A DNA stretch of 64,000 bases. It comes from Margaritifera margaritifera. Its lineage: Eukaryota; Mollusca; Bivalvia; Unionida; Margaritiferidae. Under the pieces are notes generated by a model that saw only the letters and a list, made by a program, of their open reading frames with translations, had not been told where the DNA came from and searched no databases. Below, in pieces: positions 47,550 to 59,598 of the stretch (position 1 is its first letter; each line of letters opens with the position of its first letter). Location of the stretch: the NCBI GenBank assembly GCA_029931535.1, contig JAQPZY010001569.1, positions 4,196,001 to 4,260,000 on the forward strand. The letters run 5' to 3'. A program made the position numbers and the translations under genes.

Positions 47550-48495
47550 CTACTTTTCTTACTGTAGTGACTATGCACAGTTTTTGGATTATGACATGGT
47601 CGTGCAGGCGATTCGCACCATTATGCGGAATTCTTGTTCTTATTTTAAACTTTTTTTTGACAGACTGCGGGCAGATTTAAAGCTGGCCTGGCCAGGTTAT
47701 GTGCGAAACATGACACAGGCATGCCCGGGTTGCTTCCCGTGTGGTTCAGTGATTGTTGACACCTGGACAGTTTTATATATAACATGCATATACTAGTATT
47801 CAAATTGTTGAAACTCAGCTATCATGCTCTCAATTTCCATTAAATGATAAAAACTTTCATATAAAGTGTTTACCTTTTGAGGCAATACTTTGGCTTCATA
47901 GAAGATGTTATACTAATCAACAAGCATGGTTTTCATTCTTCTTTGGATTCCTCGATTTCGGGAGTACCAGTTCCTTTTTAAAGCCATTTTTCATGTTGCA
48001 CGACCTTCATTTATGTGCAGTAAACGAAAAGAACATATCAATATAATTCATATTCCATCGTTAAATTACACTATTTCTCATACCGTGTCACCCATTTCAG
48101 GACTCGAGACCTTGCATAAATTATATGTCTGAGAATGTGCTATTTACTGTAGCCTACGTTTCTCTTTCTAACCTGATCTTCTTTACTCTCAGATTCTTCC
48201 GGTTTATTCGGTGTTGATCAACTTGGCTCCCATATTTACTGCTTCTAAACTTCAGTGTGCTCTCATGCTCAAAGTTTGGATACTTCATAATGAAAACAAC
48301 GACTAACATAAAAACAAATCTCCAAACGTTGTACAATTTTTCTTCTATTTGAAGTTTGCTGGTCGGTTAAAATCGTTTACTTTTGCCAACAAATTATTAA
48401 ATGTGTGAAGTTCATCAAAGAACCAACATTTAAGCTTGCGTGCACACATAATTTGCTGAGTTTTGTGAATACAAAGCCTGTCCACTGTATTTGGG
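47550..48495. other. No feature seen
   Basis: AT-rich sequence; open frames here have no recognisable content. Confidence 0.5.
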
Positions 48496-48731
48496 TACCG
48501 TACGAACGCAGGTATAAGTTGGGTCCAAATAATCCGGGTCCAAACTGCAAACAACATAGACCCTGATCTTCCGTCGCATAATGCGCCTGCAGATCAGGGT
48601 CTATGTTGTTTGTTCTACTGATTGGTCCTTACAAACTGCATAGACCCAGATCTGCCGGCGCATTATGCGACGGCAGATCTGGGTCTATGCAGTTTGCAGT
48701 TGGTATAAGTTATACGCGAGTAAATACGGTA
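48496..48731 (+). mobile_element. Double-hairpin MITE, copy 1 (236 bp)
   Basis: Ends TACCGTA..TACGGTA. Hairpin A has arms AACATAGACCCTGATCT and AGATCAGGGTCTATGTT. A spacer containing TTCTACTGATTGGTCCTTAC separates it from hairpin B, whose arms are TGCATAGACCCAGATCTGCC and its near-perfect reverse complement. Both loops contain the near-palindrome CGCATAATGCG. Confidence 0.9.
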
Positions 48732-49179
48732 GTTTCTAAATCTGTCTACATGTATCATTTCTTAAATAATTATGGTGCCTGTCGCTACTACTATCCATAA
48801 TTTGGTCACAATTTCTCCACAAGGGAAATAAGTAAAAATTAATTACATACACAGAAGTATGTATGTTATTAGATAAAAACCTGTTTTATGTTGTAATTAT
48901 TCGTAATACCCAAGTATGTCAGCGTGGAGCCATTATTCAAAATATGTTATATTTAATTTAATGCATGTATATATATATATCTCCAGATATGTATACCTTT
49001 CTGTTCAAATCATTTTCAGTTCTACTGGTCGCACACCAGATTAAATTATACGATGGTCATGCGTACGCCATCTGGTCTCCAGCGTACGTTGTCCGTTATC
49101 AGTTGTCCGTTATCCAGTCTCCAGCATACATTGTCCGTTATCAGTTTCTTATTATTGATACTATTTATAAACCGCTTGG
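48732..49179. other. No gene seen; small duplication near 49080-49140
   Basis: TCCAGC(G/A)TAC(G/A)TTGTCCGTTATC occurs twice about 50 bases apart. Otherwise nothing. Confidence 0.5.
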
Positions 49180-50060
49180 AAGAAAGTCATGTATGAAACT
49201 TGTCATACGATTTCGTGCAGATGTCTAGATGGCACTGATAAAAATGGTGCTCCTCGGAAATCGGACATCCGACACAGCTGCATCGTGGCCATCTCCAAAA
49301 TCTTTTTTATCACTATTCCATCTGAATGGATTAGTTTTTCACTTTGGTCCTTTATGAAAATGGTTACAATCTGATGTCCAGCATGGTCGCCATAACAAAT
49401 ATCTTAAAGATTTTGATATCCCTCCTCCTTCTGATCAAATGGCCATATCAACATGGAGCTTTAATTAAAAGGCTTGTTTTTATATCTGGCTGGTTTACAT
49501 TAAACTCGTACTCATCTGACCTCCAATATCGTCGCCAATGCGGTCTGCATAAGAAATTTTGCTGTCGTTACTCCTCCTGAATGTATGATCATATTGACAT
49601 GATTTTTTTGCCCCTGGAAGATTTCTTGTGATATGTTTGATGGTCCTAGATAAACATAGTGCCGTCCAACATTGCTGCCATAGAGACCATCTTAAAAATA
49701 ATCTTGTTTTTTATACTCTTTCTGCACGAATGGTTGCTTCGACACGGGATCTTCATTTACATGCTGACAATGACATTTAGATGTTTTTGCATAAAGATGG
49801 TGCCGATTTTACATACACCATTGCCTCCATGGCGCCTATCTTTAAAATTTTGCTAATGTTAGTCCGCACTCACAGATATTTTACATAAAAGACTTCTTAT
49901 TATGCTATTGGTGGTCCTACATGAACATGAAGTAGACCTGACATCAACCATGGCTGACATGGCAACCATCTAAAAATATTGTTATTATTGCGTCTCCAGA
50001 AAGAATGGTTCTAGCGACATGGTGTTTCACTGGCAGAGCAAATTACCTTGCCCAGACAGT
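49180..50060. repeat. Old degenerate tandem repeat, about 120-200-bp units
   Basis: Landmarks recur with drift: CATGGTCGCCAT/TTGCTGCCAT/CATGGCGCC followed by ATCTTAAA, then a (T/C)CTGAATGG-like block, then a GACATGG block and GGTCCT(A/T)..GAA. At least four units are visible (about 49240, 49370, 49660, 49820 and 49950). Similar CATGGCCGCCAT..ATCTT repeats are familiar to me from molluscan DNA. Confidence 0.45.
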
Positions 50061-50328
50061 ACTTCCAGTGCTTTGATTTGAGATGAAGCATTATATTACT
50101 TTCACAGTACACACGCATCAGTGTACATTGGAGTCTGATTAATAAATATTAATGAACTTTATGCACAAGAAACTAAATATAACAAAGTATTCCAGACTTG
50201 TTCACATGAATCTTATTGCAAACATGCTAACCAGCTGAGAAAAGCTGATATTGATATCCTAGTGGTCCTCAGTATCAATTTATTTTATACAGTTATACAA
50301 TGGCTAGACTGATATCATTGTCTGACCA
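50061..50328. other. No feature seen
   Basis: AT-rich spacer. Confidence 0.5.
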
Positions 50329-50521
50329 GTGGGGGCGGGGGACCGGGCGCCAGCAAAAAGGGAGCGCCGTCGGTATTTTTTTTTTCTAGATGTAACTGGG
50401 GCTTAGATGGGGGAGGATGAAGGTTGGCAACTGGCATAAAAACTGTTCTCTGTGGCAAAGTAGGGGCACCACTAAAGAACTTTGCCCCCGGGCGCCTCGA
50501 ACCCTCGCGCCGCCACCGTGC
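50329..50521. mobile_element. Short GC-rich element with terminal inverted repeats
   Basis: Left end CAGTGGGGGCGGGGG..GGGCGCC and right end GGCGCCTCGAACCCTCGCGC..CCACCGTG are imperfect inverted repeats. The element is about 190 bp and much more GC-rich than its surroundings. The CAGTGG-type end suggests a hAT-like non-autonomous transposon, but no 8-bp duplication was found. Confidence 0.45.
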
Positions 50522-51019
50522 ATGATAAAATGTATTCCAGAACAATTAAAGCCCTTGAATTACTAATAATTCAATTTTACACCTTCTAGTGTAGCTTTAT
50601 GATTATATCGTTTAGCCAGATTCGATTATCCAGAAAATAGAAGACAAAGGACTCAGGATGTGAACTAATCTCTTATGACATACCCTTATACAATTTTATG
50701 ATTATCATCATGTACCAATTCATCAGTCTGTTCCTAATGGTCTTTAGATTCTCAGTTAAGAAATTAATAAAACCTTAGGTATATGTGTAAGCTCTTTTTA
50801 TTGCTTTATTTCCCTTGCATTGGGACCCACACCTTCAAGCCTGGTAGAGGTGAGTTCCGTATGTGTTGGGGCTTTTACACCTCTTATCACGTTCGGAACT
50901 ACCTCGGATATTTCTGCAATCAAAAACATGCCTCAGATGTATGTAGACGCTGTAATTTACAAAAAAATAATACATTTTGTTTGCCGGATATTTCTTGGCA
51001 AAAAAAGAAACCAAATCTA
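50522..51019. other. No feature seen
   Basis: AT-rich sequence. Confidence 0.45.
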
Positions 51020-51220
51020 TTCGGACCATCTTGGCTATTTCTACAATTGGATTGATCGTAGGATTGACCGAGAAGCTACGAATGAAACACTAGTTCGAGC
51101 ATTCGTACCTTCTCGGTCAATCCTTGTTTCGTAAATAGCCGAAGTGGTTCGAATGGCAATTATCCACATGTATTCAAGGTATGATTCGTAGGATTGAAGT
51201 TGAAGCTGCGAATGCTCTTA
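51020..51220. mobile_element. Palindromic element (51020-51152) plus a third half-copy
   Basis: The left arm contains TTCGGACCATCTTGGCTATT and AGGATTGACCGAGAAGCTAC; the right arm is their reverse complement with small changes, ending GTGGTTCGAA. At about 51186-51216, TCGTAGGATTGAAGTTGAAG begins another partial left-arm copy. Confidence 0.7.
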
Positions 51221-51329
51221 TCAGTATAATTCAACCATTGGGACAAAATATGTTAGGCCAGATTGCAAGGAAATTACCTGCGTAACAGGTGTATACATAA
51301 ATTCTCAATTTGAAGGCGCTTTCAATTGA

Positions 51330-51880
51330 TCCTCATCATAAGGAAGTTTGCACATCATACAATAAACAATGCACAGCACATAATAAAACATTCACGTCAC
51401 GTAACGAAGTTTTACGCATCATATAGAATTTTCATTTTACCACATCAGATAGTGACAAATGCCCATAAAATATTAATGAATGTGCATCATGTAATTCAAG
51501 ATACACAGCATAGAATTAGAAATGCACAACATATAATAAAATACACAGCATAGAATTAGAAATGCACAACATATAATAAAATACACAGCATAGAATTAGA
51601 AATGCACAATATATAATCAAATACACAGCATAGAATTAGAAGCGCACAACATATAATAAATAATGCGCATCCAATAATAACAACAGCACGTGATATAATA
51701 GGAAATGAACCACATACAAATGCACATCATATATTTAAAAGTACACATCCTATAATAAACATATACACCATATAATAAGAAATGCACATCATATAGTATA
51801 ACATACGCAACATACAATAATAAATACAGACCATATAATAAGCAATGTACAACATACAATCGTAAATGCATGTATTAAAA
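51330..51880. repeat. Degenerate short-period repeat (about 20 and 40 bp)
   Basis: AAATGCACAACATATAATAA and ATACACAGCATAGAATTAG alternate at 40-bp spacing around 51500-51650, fading into diverged GCACATCATATA-type units on both sides. Confidence 0.85.
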
Positions 51881-51974
51881 AAAAGACCGTTTAAGACAGC
51901 TCTTGTGTTCCATATGCGCAAGTAAGAACACGTATAATAAAAAATAATAAGAAGAAAAAAGATCTACCTTTCAG

Positions 51975-52048
51975 TCAAAAGGACCGCACATTTTCATACA
52001 CAGGGGCTACTTCAAAAGGACCGCACATTTTCATACACAGGGGCTACT
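51975..52048. repeat. Two-copy direct repeat, 37-bp unit
   Basis: TCAAAAGGACCGCACATTTT occurs at 51975 and again at 52012, exact copies. Confidence 0.96.
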
Positions 52049-53017
52049 TCTTTAAAGGTTGAGGCTACACAATAAAAGGGGAAATGCCCAATTTAGTTGA
52101 CATCGAGAAAACCTGCTCCGTATCGGAATCTGACAAACAAAATTCCATTAGGTTCATCTATCACTGCACACATGTAACACATGACGCTTACCCATTCATT
52201 CTAACCCCCGCCCCGCTTGTTTTTTGAATCTCGGCCTTTCAAATGAATCATTCGCACTGAAAGAAACAACCATGGGGAAAATACACTGCCACCACCACCA
52301 CCGCCACCACCACCAACAAAAATAGTGATTCCTTAAGTAAGGAAATACACTTATATTTTTCTTACCAAAATAATTTTGTGAATGGGGTCTGTTTTGTCAA
52401 TGAGTTTTTGTTTACTTCAAAGGTCTTTATTGTGATTTCTTTAATGTAATACAGCTCACATAAATAATAGGAAAACCGACACGTTTAAAACATGCGAATA
52501 ACAAAATAATCCGTGATTTAATAATGTTCTCTGTCTCTGGCGTCATCTTTTCGGCTAAGTAACTGTTGAAAAGGCCCAAAATGAAAGAGTTTTGAGAAAC
52601 AACGTTAACGTTGGAACCAATAATCCTATGAGATTTTACTGAACTCATCACCGAGACACTCAATGATCAAAATATGCTAGCAACAGAACGAAAATATCAA
52701 AGTGTTGAAATTTATCGCTATGTATTAAATACTGGATATGTTTTTACACCGACCTTGATAGCTGTAACTAAGGTGATTTTGCGATAAAACACTATTTCCG
52801 TTATTGTACCTAAAAGGGAAGCATTGAGGGAGTTTATAAATCAAAACATATGTATCAAATGGTCTGAAAACTTACTTAATAGTGAAGGTTTTTTTTTCAG
52901 ACTTCGGGAGGTCGAATTCGTCTCCTTCAGCACATATTCGATTTGTTGAAGTCTCTTTGTTTTGTGAAATAAATACTAGTAAAAAAGAGATTCAGTTAAA
53001 CTTTAGAAATTAGGTTG

Positions 53018-53020
<3 letters not shown>
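52049..53020. other. No gene seen; small CCA/CCG repeat near 52288-52314
   Basis: AT-rich sequence with one short CCACCACCA stretch. Confidence 0.5.
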
Positions 53021-53295
<275 letters not shown>

Positions 53296-53384
53296 GACCA
53301 TAACATCAATAAATCCATCACTGTATTAGAAGCAAACCAATTATTAAAATGTTTACATGACATTGATATGAGAAAGAGAAAGAA

Positions 53385-53387
<3 letters not shown>

Positions 53388-53432
<45 letters not shown>

Positions 53433-53448
53433 TGTGTGTCTGGTGTGT

Positions 53449-53513
<65 letters not shown>
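53388..53513. repeat. Compound (TA)n(TG)n(GA)n microsatellite
   Basis: TA, a short TG-rich link and a GA run, directly preceding element D2. Confidence 0.97.
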
Positions 53514-53517
<4 letters not shown>

Positions 53518-53569
53518 TGGAGTAACTTCCCTGTGTGGCAAAGGGCGTGGAGTTGGGTGTTAAGGGGCT

Positions 53570-53965
53570 AACAAATATTTGTTCGAGGCGACAAACAATA
53601 GTCTGGTTACCTGTTTTAAGTGCTATTCCCTGTTGAGTTCTTCAATGTCGGGTCCAAATCTTTTGTTATCTTGTCGCTGATTTGTATGTTGTAATGCTGT
53701 CTTACCTTTATTGGTATCGCAGCCTATGCCAACACCACGTTGCTAGATTATTAATACTACAAACACTGTGCCATTAAATATCATTACACCAGACTATTAT
53801 TACAGTTGATTTCAATTATTTTATTTCATATTTGTATACGTCTAACCTCCCATCAATTATTTGTTCAACTTGACACATAAAATGTGCTATTGGAGTAGTG
53901 GGAAATTGTCACGAGAGTTCATTAGAATTAGCAAACATAGGTTTATTTCGGTGAAAAGCACAAGG
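53570..53965 (+). mobile_element. Dispersed repeat family D, copy D2 (compact)
   Basis: Aligns with both halves of D1 (12735-12925 and 15590-15765), but here the halves are almost adjacent. Landmarks are CCTGTTTTAAG, TTGTCGCTGATTTGTATG, GACACATAAAATGTG and GAGTTCATTAGAATTAGCAA. No coding capacity is seen. Confidence 0.65.
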
Positions 53966-54540
53966 GCTCTCGAGTGTATTTATAACAGATATTTCACCTT
54001 TTCACCTAAAATAGTGAAATCTTCTTAAATGTCATACACCTGCCGTTACTTTGGATCGAATACTCAAAATACCTGTATCGAATACTCAAAATACCTGTAT
54101 CGAATACTCAAAATACCTGTATACCATTTAAAGAGGAAACACAATATGCCAAATGCATGGCTGGGCATTTTTAATTTGATTTTAATATGTATGTGCAACC
54201 AAAATAAAACAAACAATATTTATAATTCATATAATCATATCAAAATGAAGTAATTGTGCAGAAGCACCTGAGACGGTACCTAACTATTTCTAAGATGCTA
54301 CCTACATGTTGATCCACGTTGGAGAATAATTCTAGATCTTAATGATTTTTCTTCGATTTTAACGATCTGATAGATATATAACTGTTTTGCACACGTATCT
54401 CAAACTATAAATTGGGCTGTATTTTAAAAAAAAAAAATTTTTATGAAAGAAACGATCGATTTTGTTTTCTCAGATCACTGAACACGGCAGCTAATTTACT
54501 ATTTACTTTACTTTTAATACAATGATTGATTCTATGGTCC
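53966..54540. other. No gene; 23-bp three-copy repeat at 54046-54122
   Basis: CGAATACTCAAAATACCTGT occurs three times in tandem. Nothing else is recognised. Confidence 0.6.
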
Positions 54541-54577
54541 TCTACCTACCTACCTACCTACCTACCTACCTACCTAC

Positions 54578-54640
<63 letters not shown>
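54541..54640. repeat. (CTAC)n(CTAT)n microsatellite
   Basis: CTAC units to about 54580, then CTAT units. Confidence 0.97.
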
Positions 54641-54641
<1 letters not shown>

Positions 54642-54833
54642 GTTTTGTTACAGAATATCTGTAGCTAAGCTGGAGAACTTATTCCCTAACTTAAATACTT
54701 GTAAGGTAAAAAAAAATGTTGCAAGAAAACTAAGAAGATGAAGATAAATAAGACAAGCACCGTGAACACGACTAAGACCAAGAATAACAGCAAGAGCTAC
54801 AGCAGCAACATCATCGTCACCAAGAACGTTTAT

Positions 54834-54858
54834 ACTGCTACTACTACTGCTACTGCTG

Positions 54859-54891
<33 letters not shown>

Positions 54892-54892
54892 A

Positions 54893-54989
<97 letters not shown>

Positions 54990-55033
54990 ATTATTATTAT
55001 TAACATTATTATTATTAACATTATTATTATTAA
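54834..55033. repeat. (ACT/GCT)n(ATT)n microsatellite
   Basis: Mixed CTA/CTG triplets, then a long ATT run with spaced ATTAAC interruptions at its right end. Confidence 0.97.
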
Positions 55034-55413
55034 TTCAAAAGTATGTACATTTTTCTTTAAAAAGCATGGAGTTCATTGTCGATAAGTCTTGGTTCGATTG
55101 TACCCTGCTTGGAGAAATTGTTATCCTTTGTAACGATGACACAAAGAAAATATGTCACTGTCTCCTTGTTTTGAATTCAGCAAAACGCTGACTTTAGTAA
55201 AGTATTTATAAGACAAAGTTAAGACATATAAACCAATATGTCTTTAAACAGATGCAGCTACTTGAAAATAATATTATTAAAAAAAAATGCATAATTTAGT
55301 TAAAAGTAACAACACTCAACAATGACACAGTCTTCTCGACCTCCTCCTTCTCCTCTTTATCATTATTGTAACTATGCTGATCTAATGCCCATCAGTATCA
55401 TCGCGAAAATATC
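55034..55413. other. No feature seen
   Basis: AT-rich spacer. Confidence 0.5.
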
Positions 55414-55627
55414 TACCGTATGTACCTGTGTATAATCTACATCCAAATACAAACAACATAGACCCTGATCTGCAGTCGCATAATGCGCCGGCAGATCAGG
55501 GTCTATGTTGTTTGTTCTACTGATTAGTCCTTACAAACTGCATAGACCCAGATCTGCCGGCGCATTATGCGACGGCAGATCTGGGTCTATGCAGTTGGTA
55601 TCTTATTATACGCGAGTATATACGGTA
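55414..55627 (+). mobile_element. Double-hairpin MITE, copy 2 (214 bp)
   Basis: TACCGTA to TACGGTA. Both hairpins and the TTCTACTGATTAGTCCTTAC spacer are present; hairpin B is near-perfect. Left terminal repeat is partly eroded (TACCGTATGTACCTGTG). Confidence 0.92.
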
Positions 55628-55668
55628 GTCTAAAATAGTATTTATCGAGTTACCTACAATCCTTTCCT

Positions 55669-55941
55669 GCTAGATGTCCTCCAACTTACTCCTAATGAGA
55701 CATTACAAAACCTCGCTCTAACTTACTCCTAATGAGACATTACAAAACCTCGCTCTAACTTACTCCTAAAGAGACATTACAAAACCTCGCTCTAACTTAC
55801 TCCTAATGAGACATTACAAAACCTTGCTCTAACTTACTCCTAATGAGACATTACAAAACCTCGCTCTAACTTACTCCTAATGAGACATTACAAAACCTCG
55901 CTCTAACTTACTCCTAATGAGACATTACAAAACCTCGCTCA
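55669..55941. repeat. Minisatellite, 37-bp period, about 7 copies
   Basis: The unit contains CTCTAACTTACTCCTAATGA then GACATTACAAAACCTCG; nearly homogeneous. Confidence 0.96.
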
Positions 55942-56115
55942 TTCAAATTTAGAACATCTTTGTACATTTTTATTCGACACTATGTTTTAACTCGATACTG
56001 GTTTGGTTTGTAATGAAAGTATATGTAATACTCGTTATATTAGATCTCCTCTTTGTATCTGAAGATTTTTGCCGGTTTGGCTATTTGACCTCTTGAACGA
56101 TGGAACAAAGATGGA

Positions 56116-56301
56116 TACCGTATATACTCGCGTATAAACCGATACCAACTGCAAACTGCATATCTGGATCTATGCAGTTTGTAAGGACTAATCAGTAGAA
56201 CAAACAACATAGACCCTGTTCTGCCGACGCATTATGCGCCGGCAGATCAGGTTCTATGTTGTTTGCATTTGGATCTAGATTATACGTGAGTACATACGGT
56301 A
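56116..56301 (-). mobile_element. Double-hairpin MITE, copy 3 (186 bp, reverse orientation)
   Basis: Ends TACCGTATATACTCGCG and TACGTGAGTACATACGGTA. The spacer appears as GTAAGGACTAATCAGTAGAA, the reverse complement of the other copies, so the element is inverted. Hairpin A is intact with small changes; hairpin B has lost most of its stem. Confidence 0.88.
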
Positions 56302-56654
56302 GATTTTAGGATTTGATATCTTTAAATTTGTGCTTTGTTGTAGCCTTGACTGAGCTATCATGCATTCTGCATATTCTTGCCTGGACCTTTGTTTAAAACT
56401 CTTCTTTATTTTCATTTTAAATATGTAAAAATTTGAAATAAGGCAAATATCAAGTTGTTCTTTTATTTAACTTGAATTGACTATCTTTTTGTTTGACTTT
56501 TTAAAACCTCGGAGTGGTTTTAATCAGAGACTTTAGACAAGTTTTGAGACTATTCGTCATGGGACAATAAACTTGCAGGCTTGAGATAGTAGGAGTAATC
56601 TCCCTGTAACCGTCCGTTTCACATAGATATCGTGTTTATCTTCTTTCGTCGTTA
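56302..56654. other. No feature seen
   Basis: AT-rich spacer. Confidence 0.5.
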
Positions 56655-56830
56655 AGGAACAGCGGTAGCCCAGTTAGTAGAGCGTATGACTCGTAATCCA
56701 AGTGTCGCAGCTTCGATACATGCCCACGCCAGCCCAGAAAGGCATATAGCATCACTTTCATTGGCATGATATAGCCAATGATGTTGTTAGAAAGTGCTGT
56801 TTACCCCCCCCCCATAACTCTCACCCCACC
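56655..56830 (+). mobile_element. tRNA-derived SINE-like element
   Basis: A tRNA-like head at 56660-56732 has an A-box-like TAGCCCAGTTAGTAGAGCG, an anticodon-arm-like TGACTCGTAATCC and a B-box-like GCTTCGATACA. The acceptor stem does not pair, so it is not a functional tRNA gene. The body continues with GGCATGATATAGCCAATGAT and ends near a C-run (56804-56812). RNA polymerase III promoter boxes fit a SINE. Family unassigned. Confidence 0.6.
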
Positions 56831-57431
56831 CCTTATGACTAAAATCAAAGAACTAGAAATTAATGATAATTTGGAGTTTGTCAAGTAAGATATAATCACT
56901 TGTATATTAAACATTTTATAAATTGCAAATGCATTGGGTCCATGTTTCCAACACAAATCTTTAAATTGGTTTGATTCTGAAACATGATGTCAATTTTACA
57001 ATACATTATTTAAAGTTTAGAGGGTATAAAAAAAGTTAAATTAGATACGGCATCGATTTTGTCTTCTTTGTTTCGACAGATTTAAATTGATTGCTTGAAA
57101 GATACAAATATATTTGGGGCTGCCGGCATACAAACGGTCTGTGTAACAAACATTATTCGCCTACATTGGAATCTCTTTCCATTAAAATACACATTTTCTC
57201 AGGAATTGGAAGATGATTCTCGAAGTGTACTCTGCATAAATGTATCTACTACGTATAAAACAAGTTTCAATGCATTTAAAAAAAAATACTTATGTAGCCA
57301 AATAACAACGTTTGTTGTCCGCATTTGTAGAACTAGTCACTAACTTTCTGCAATTAGCCAGAAGTTTTCTATTTATATTTTTTAAAAAACTGTCGACAAG
57401 AAATTTCTAACAGATTTTGATGATAATAGTT
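56831..57431. other. No feature seen
   Basis: AT-rich sequence. Confidence 0.5.
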
Positions 57432-57447
57432 GTTGTTGTTGTTGTTG

Positions 57448-57506
<59 letters not shown>

Positions 57507-57507
57507 G
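57432..57507. repeat. (GTT)n(ATT)n microsatellite
   Basis: GTT units then ATT units. Confidence 0.97.
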
Positions 57508-58428
57508 AATGTTTCTGATTTTTCATATTTATACAGTTGTTGTATCCCACTCCTTTTCTTTTACTGTTCTTCTTCGTCACCTATTCTTGACAACTTTTCA
57601 TCCGTTTATGCCCTCGTGGAGTTTTAGAGCTATAATCTAATCTGGTGTGCAATTTGCCTCAAAGAAGTATCATGTCAAATTAGACTTCCCTTACTTGAGT
57701 TGTTCAAGTAACCAAGTGGATCGTCAATTTTTATAAACTATTCATCCACTGACGCTTCAATGTATTGACAATACATTTCTATTTTTTAAGGAGATACCAC
57801 ACTGGGTTGGCAAATTGTGTTAAATATGTCATTTGCAGCGTCTATTGAAAGGGGAGGAGTTGAAAACACTCGAAAGTAAATGACAAATAGTTAAAAATCT
57901 GATTAAGTGACATATAACGGTCTTGTGCTAACCCTAAATCAGGGAAGACTTTTGTGCGCTTGTTTGCATGTGTCACTTTTTTTGTACCCCATGCAGACAA
58001 ATAAAATAAACAAACCATAGCCCCATATGTTTCTTGTGTGGCCCTCTCGCTCTTATTACAAAATTGAACAGTTTGATACTTCTTCGTTATAAGAGGACAG
58101 ATTTTTCTCTGTCTAATTTGACAGGACATGTAGTGCTTCTTGTTCGGTTTAACGAAGTCCATGGTATTGTCTCAGGATTGAGACAAGTCCAAGTCTCAGG
58201 ATTGAGTTACAAGAGCTGATAATGAAACTGTCTACTGAACGTGTAAATCCATGAGGCTACATGCTCCCTACTTTGAAAATAAAGTATTTGACATGCAGAC
58301 AAATGGTAGATAAGAAACAGTATTACTTAACGTTAAAATTGATAATAGGTTATATACTCTATTTCCTAATACAATAACATGTAAGTGTCGTAAGTAAGTC
58401 TCTTTGTACCTTGCTCTCAAAATCTGAC
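57508..58428. other. No gene; short duplication at 58166-58205
   Basis: TCTCAGGATTGAG occurs twice. Nothing else recognised. Confidence 0.5.
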
Positions 58429-58648
58429 TACCGTATATACTCGCGTATAATGAGTCAAAATGCAAAAAAACACAGACCCTGATCTGCCGTCGCATAATGC
58501 GCCGGCAGATCAGGGTCTATGTTGTTTGTTCTACTGATTAGTCCTTGCAAACTGCATAGACCCAGATCTACCGGTGCATTATGCGACGGCAGATCTGGGT
58601 CTATGCATTTTGCAGTTGGTATAAAGTTATACGCGAGTATATAAGGTA
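58429..58648 (+). mobile_element. Double-hairpin MITE, copy 4 (220 bp)
   Basis: The left end TACCGTATATACTCGCG is well preserved and the right end is CGCGAGTATATAAGGTA. Hairpin A is near-perfect from ACAGACCCTGATCTGCCG to CGGCAGATCAGGGTCTATG; hairpin B has two mismatches. The spacer is TTCTACTGATTAGTCCTTGC. Confidence 0.92.
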
Positions 58649-59215
58649 CTTTTTCACATTTTAGACTGGCTTAATAGATATTGTTGATGTACATAAACAC
58701 ATATGAAATTCTAGATTTTCTTCATATTACAGTTGCAGCTATAATAATGAATATTTTTAAACTGATGATCTGTTGGCTAAGTTGCTGTTTTATAGAAGTT
58801 TTCTTTCCGCTGCCAAAGTCTGCTAATGTTCTAGTATACACACGGATTTTATTTACGTTATATATTTGGGTCAAATAAACTCATGCTGCATGTGACACAG
58901 GGGTGCATTTAAGTACTGCATTTCTGTCCGCAATAGTACTTGTGACTCACTCGTGTTTTCCCTGCGTATAGATCAATTTGACTTTTGAAAGAAATCTTTA
59001 ACAAGATAACGAGGAATCAATTTAAAAAGATGATGACGAGTGTACATTGTAAATGAATGTTTCATATGCAGTTATGTAGAAAAATAGGACTTGTTATCGC
59101 AATTGAAATTTATTAACTTAACTTTGAGATAATTTTAAAATAAATTTCCAATACCAAATTGAAGAGTTTCAGATTTTTAAATACAGATCCTGCCAATTAA
59201 AAGTTTAATTATACA
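58649..59215. other. No feature seen
   Basis: AT-rich spacer. Confidence 0.5.
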
Positions 59216-59598
59216 AAATGTATGTTTGTCTGACGGTGGTCTGAATATGTATCTCTGACGGTAGTCTGAATATGTATGCCTGACGGTAGTCTGAATATGT
59301 ATGTCTGACGGTGGTCTGAATATGTATGTCTGACAGTAGTCTGAATATGTATGTCTGACGGTAATCTGAATATGTATGCCTGACGGTGGTCAGAATATAT
59401 ATGCCCGACAGTACTCTGAATATGTATGTCTGACAGTAGTCTGAATATGTATGTCTGACAGTAGTCTGAATATGTATGTCTGACGGTAATCTGAATATGT
59501 ATGCCTGACGGTGGTCAGAATATGTATGCCTGACGGTAGTCTGAATATGTATGCCTGACGGTAGTCTGAATATGTATGACTGACGGTAGTCTGAAAAT
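59216..59598. repeat. Minisatellite, 25-bp period, about 15 copies
   Basis: The unit contains ATGTCTGACGGTAGTCTGAA plus TATGT. Variants include ATGCCTGACGG, GACAGTAGTC and GGTCAGAATA. The variant order around 59330-59400 is partly repeated at 59460-59525. Confidence 0.95.

Noticed and set aside
56660..56732. Functional tRNA-Thr gene
   Set aside because: The A- and B-box-like sequences and a CGT arm are present, but the acceptor stem does not pair and the T-arm is imperfect. A SINE head fits better.
57095..57343. 82-codon plus-strand frame
   Set aside because: No domain, signal or splice context is recognised, and the length is common by chance in this sequence.
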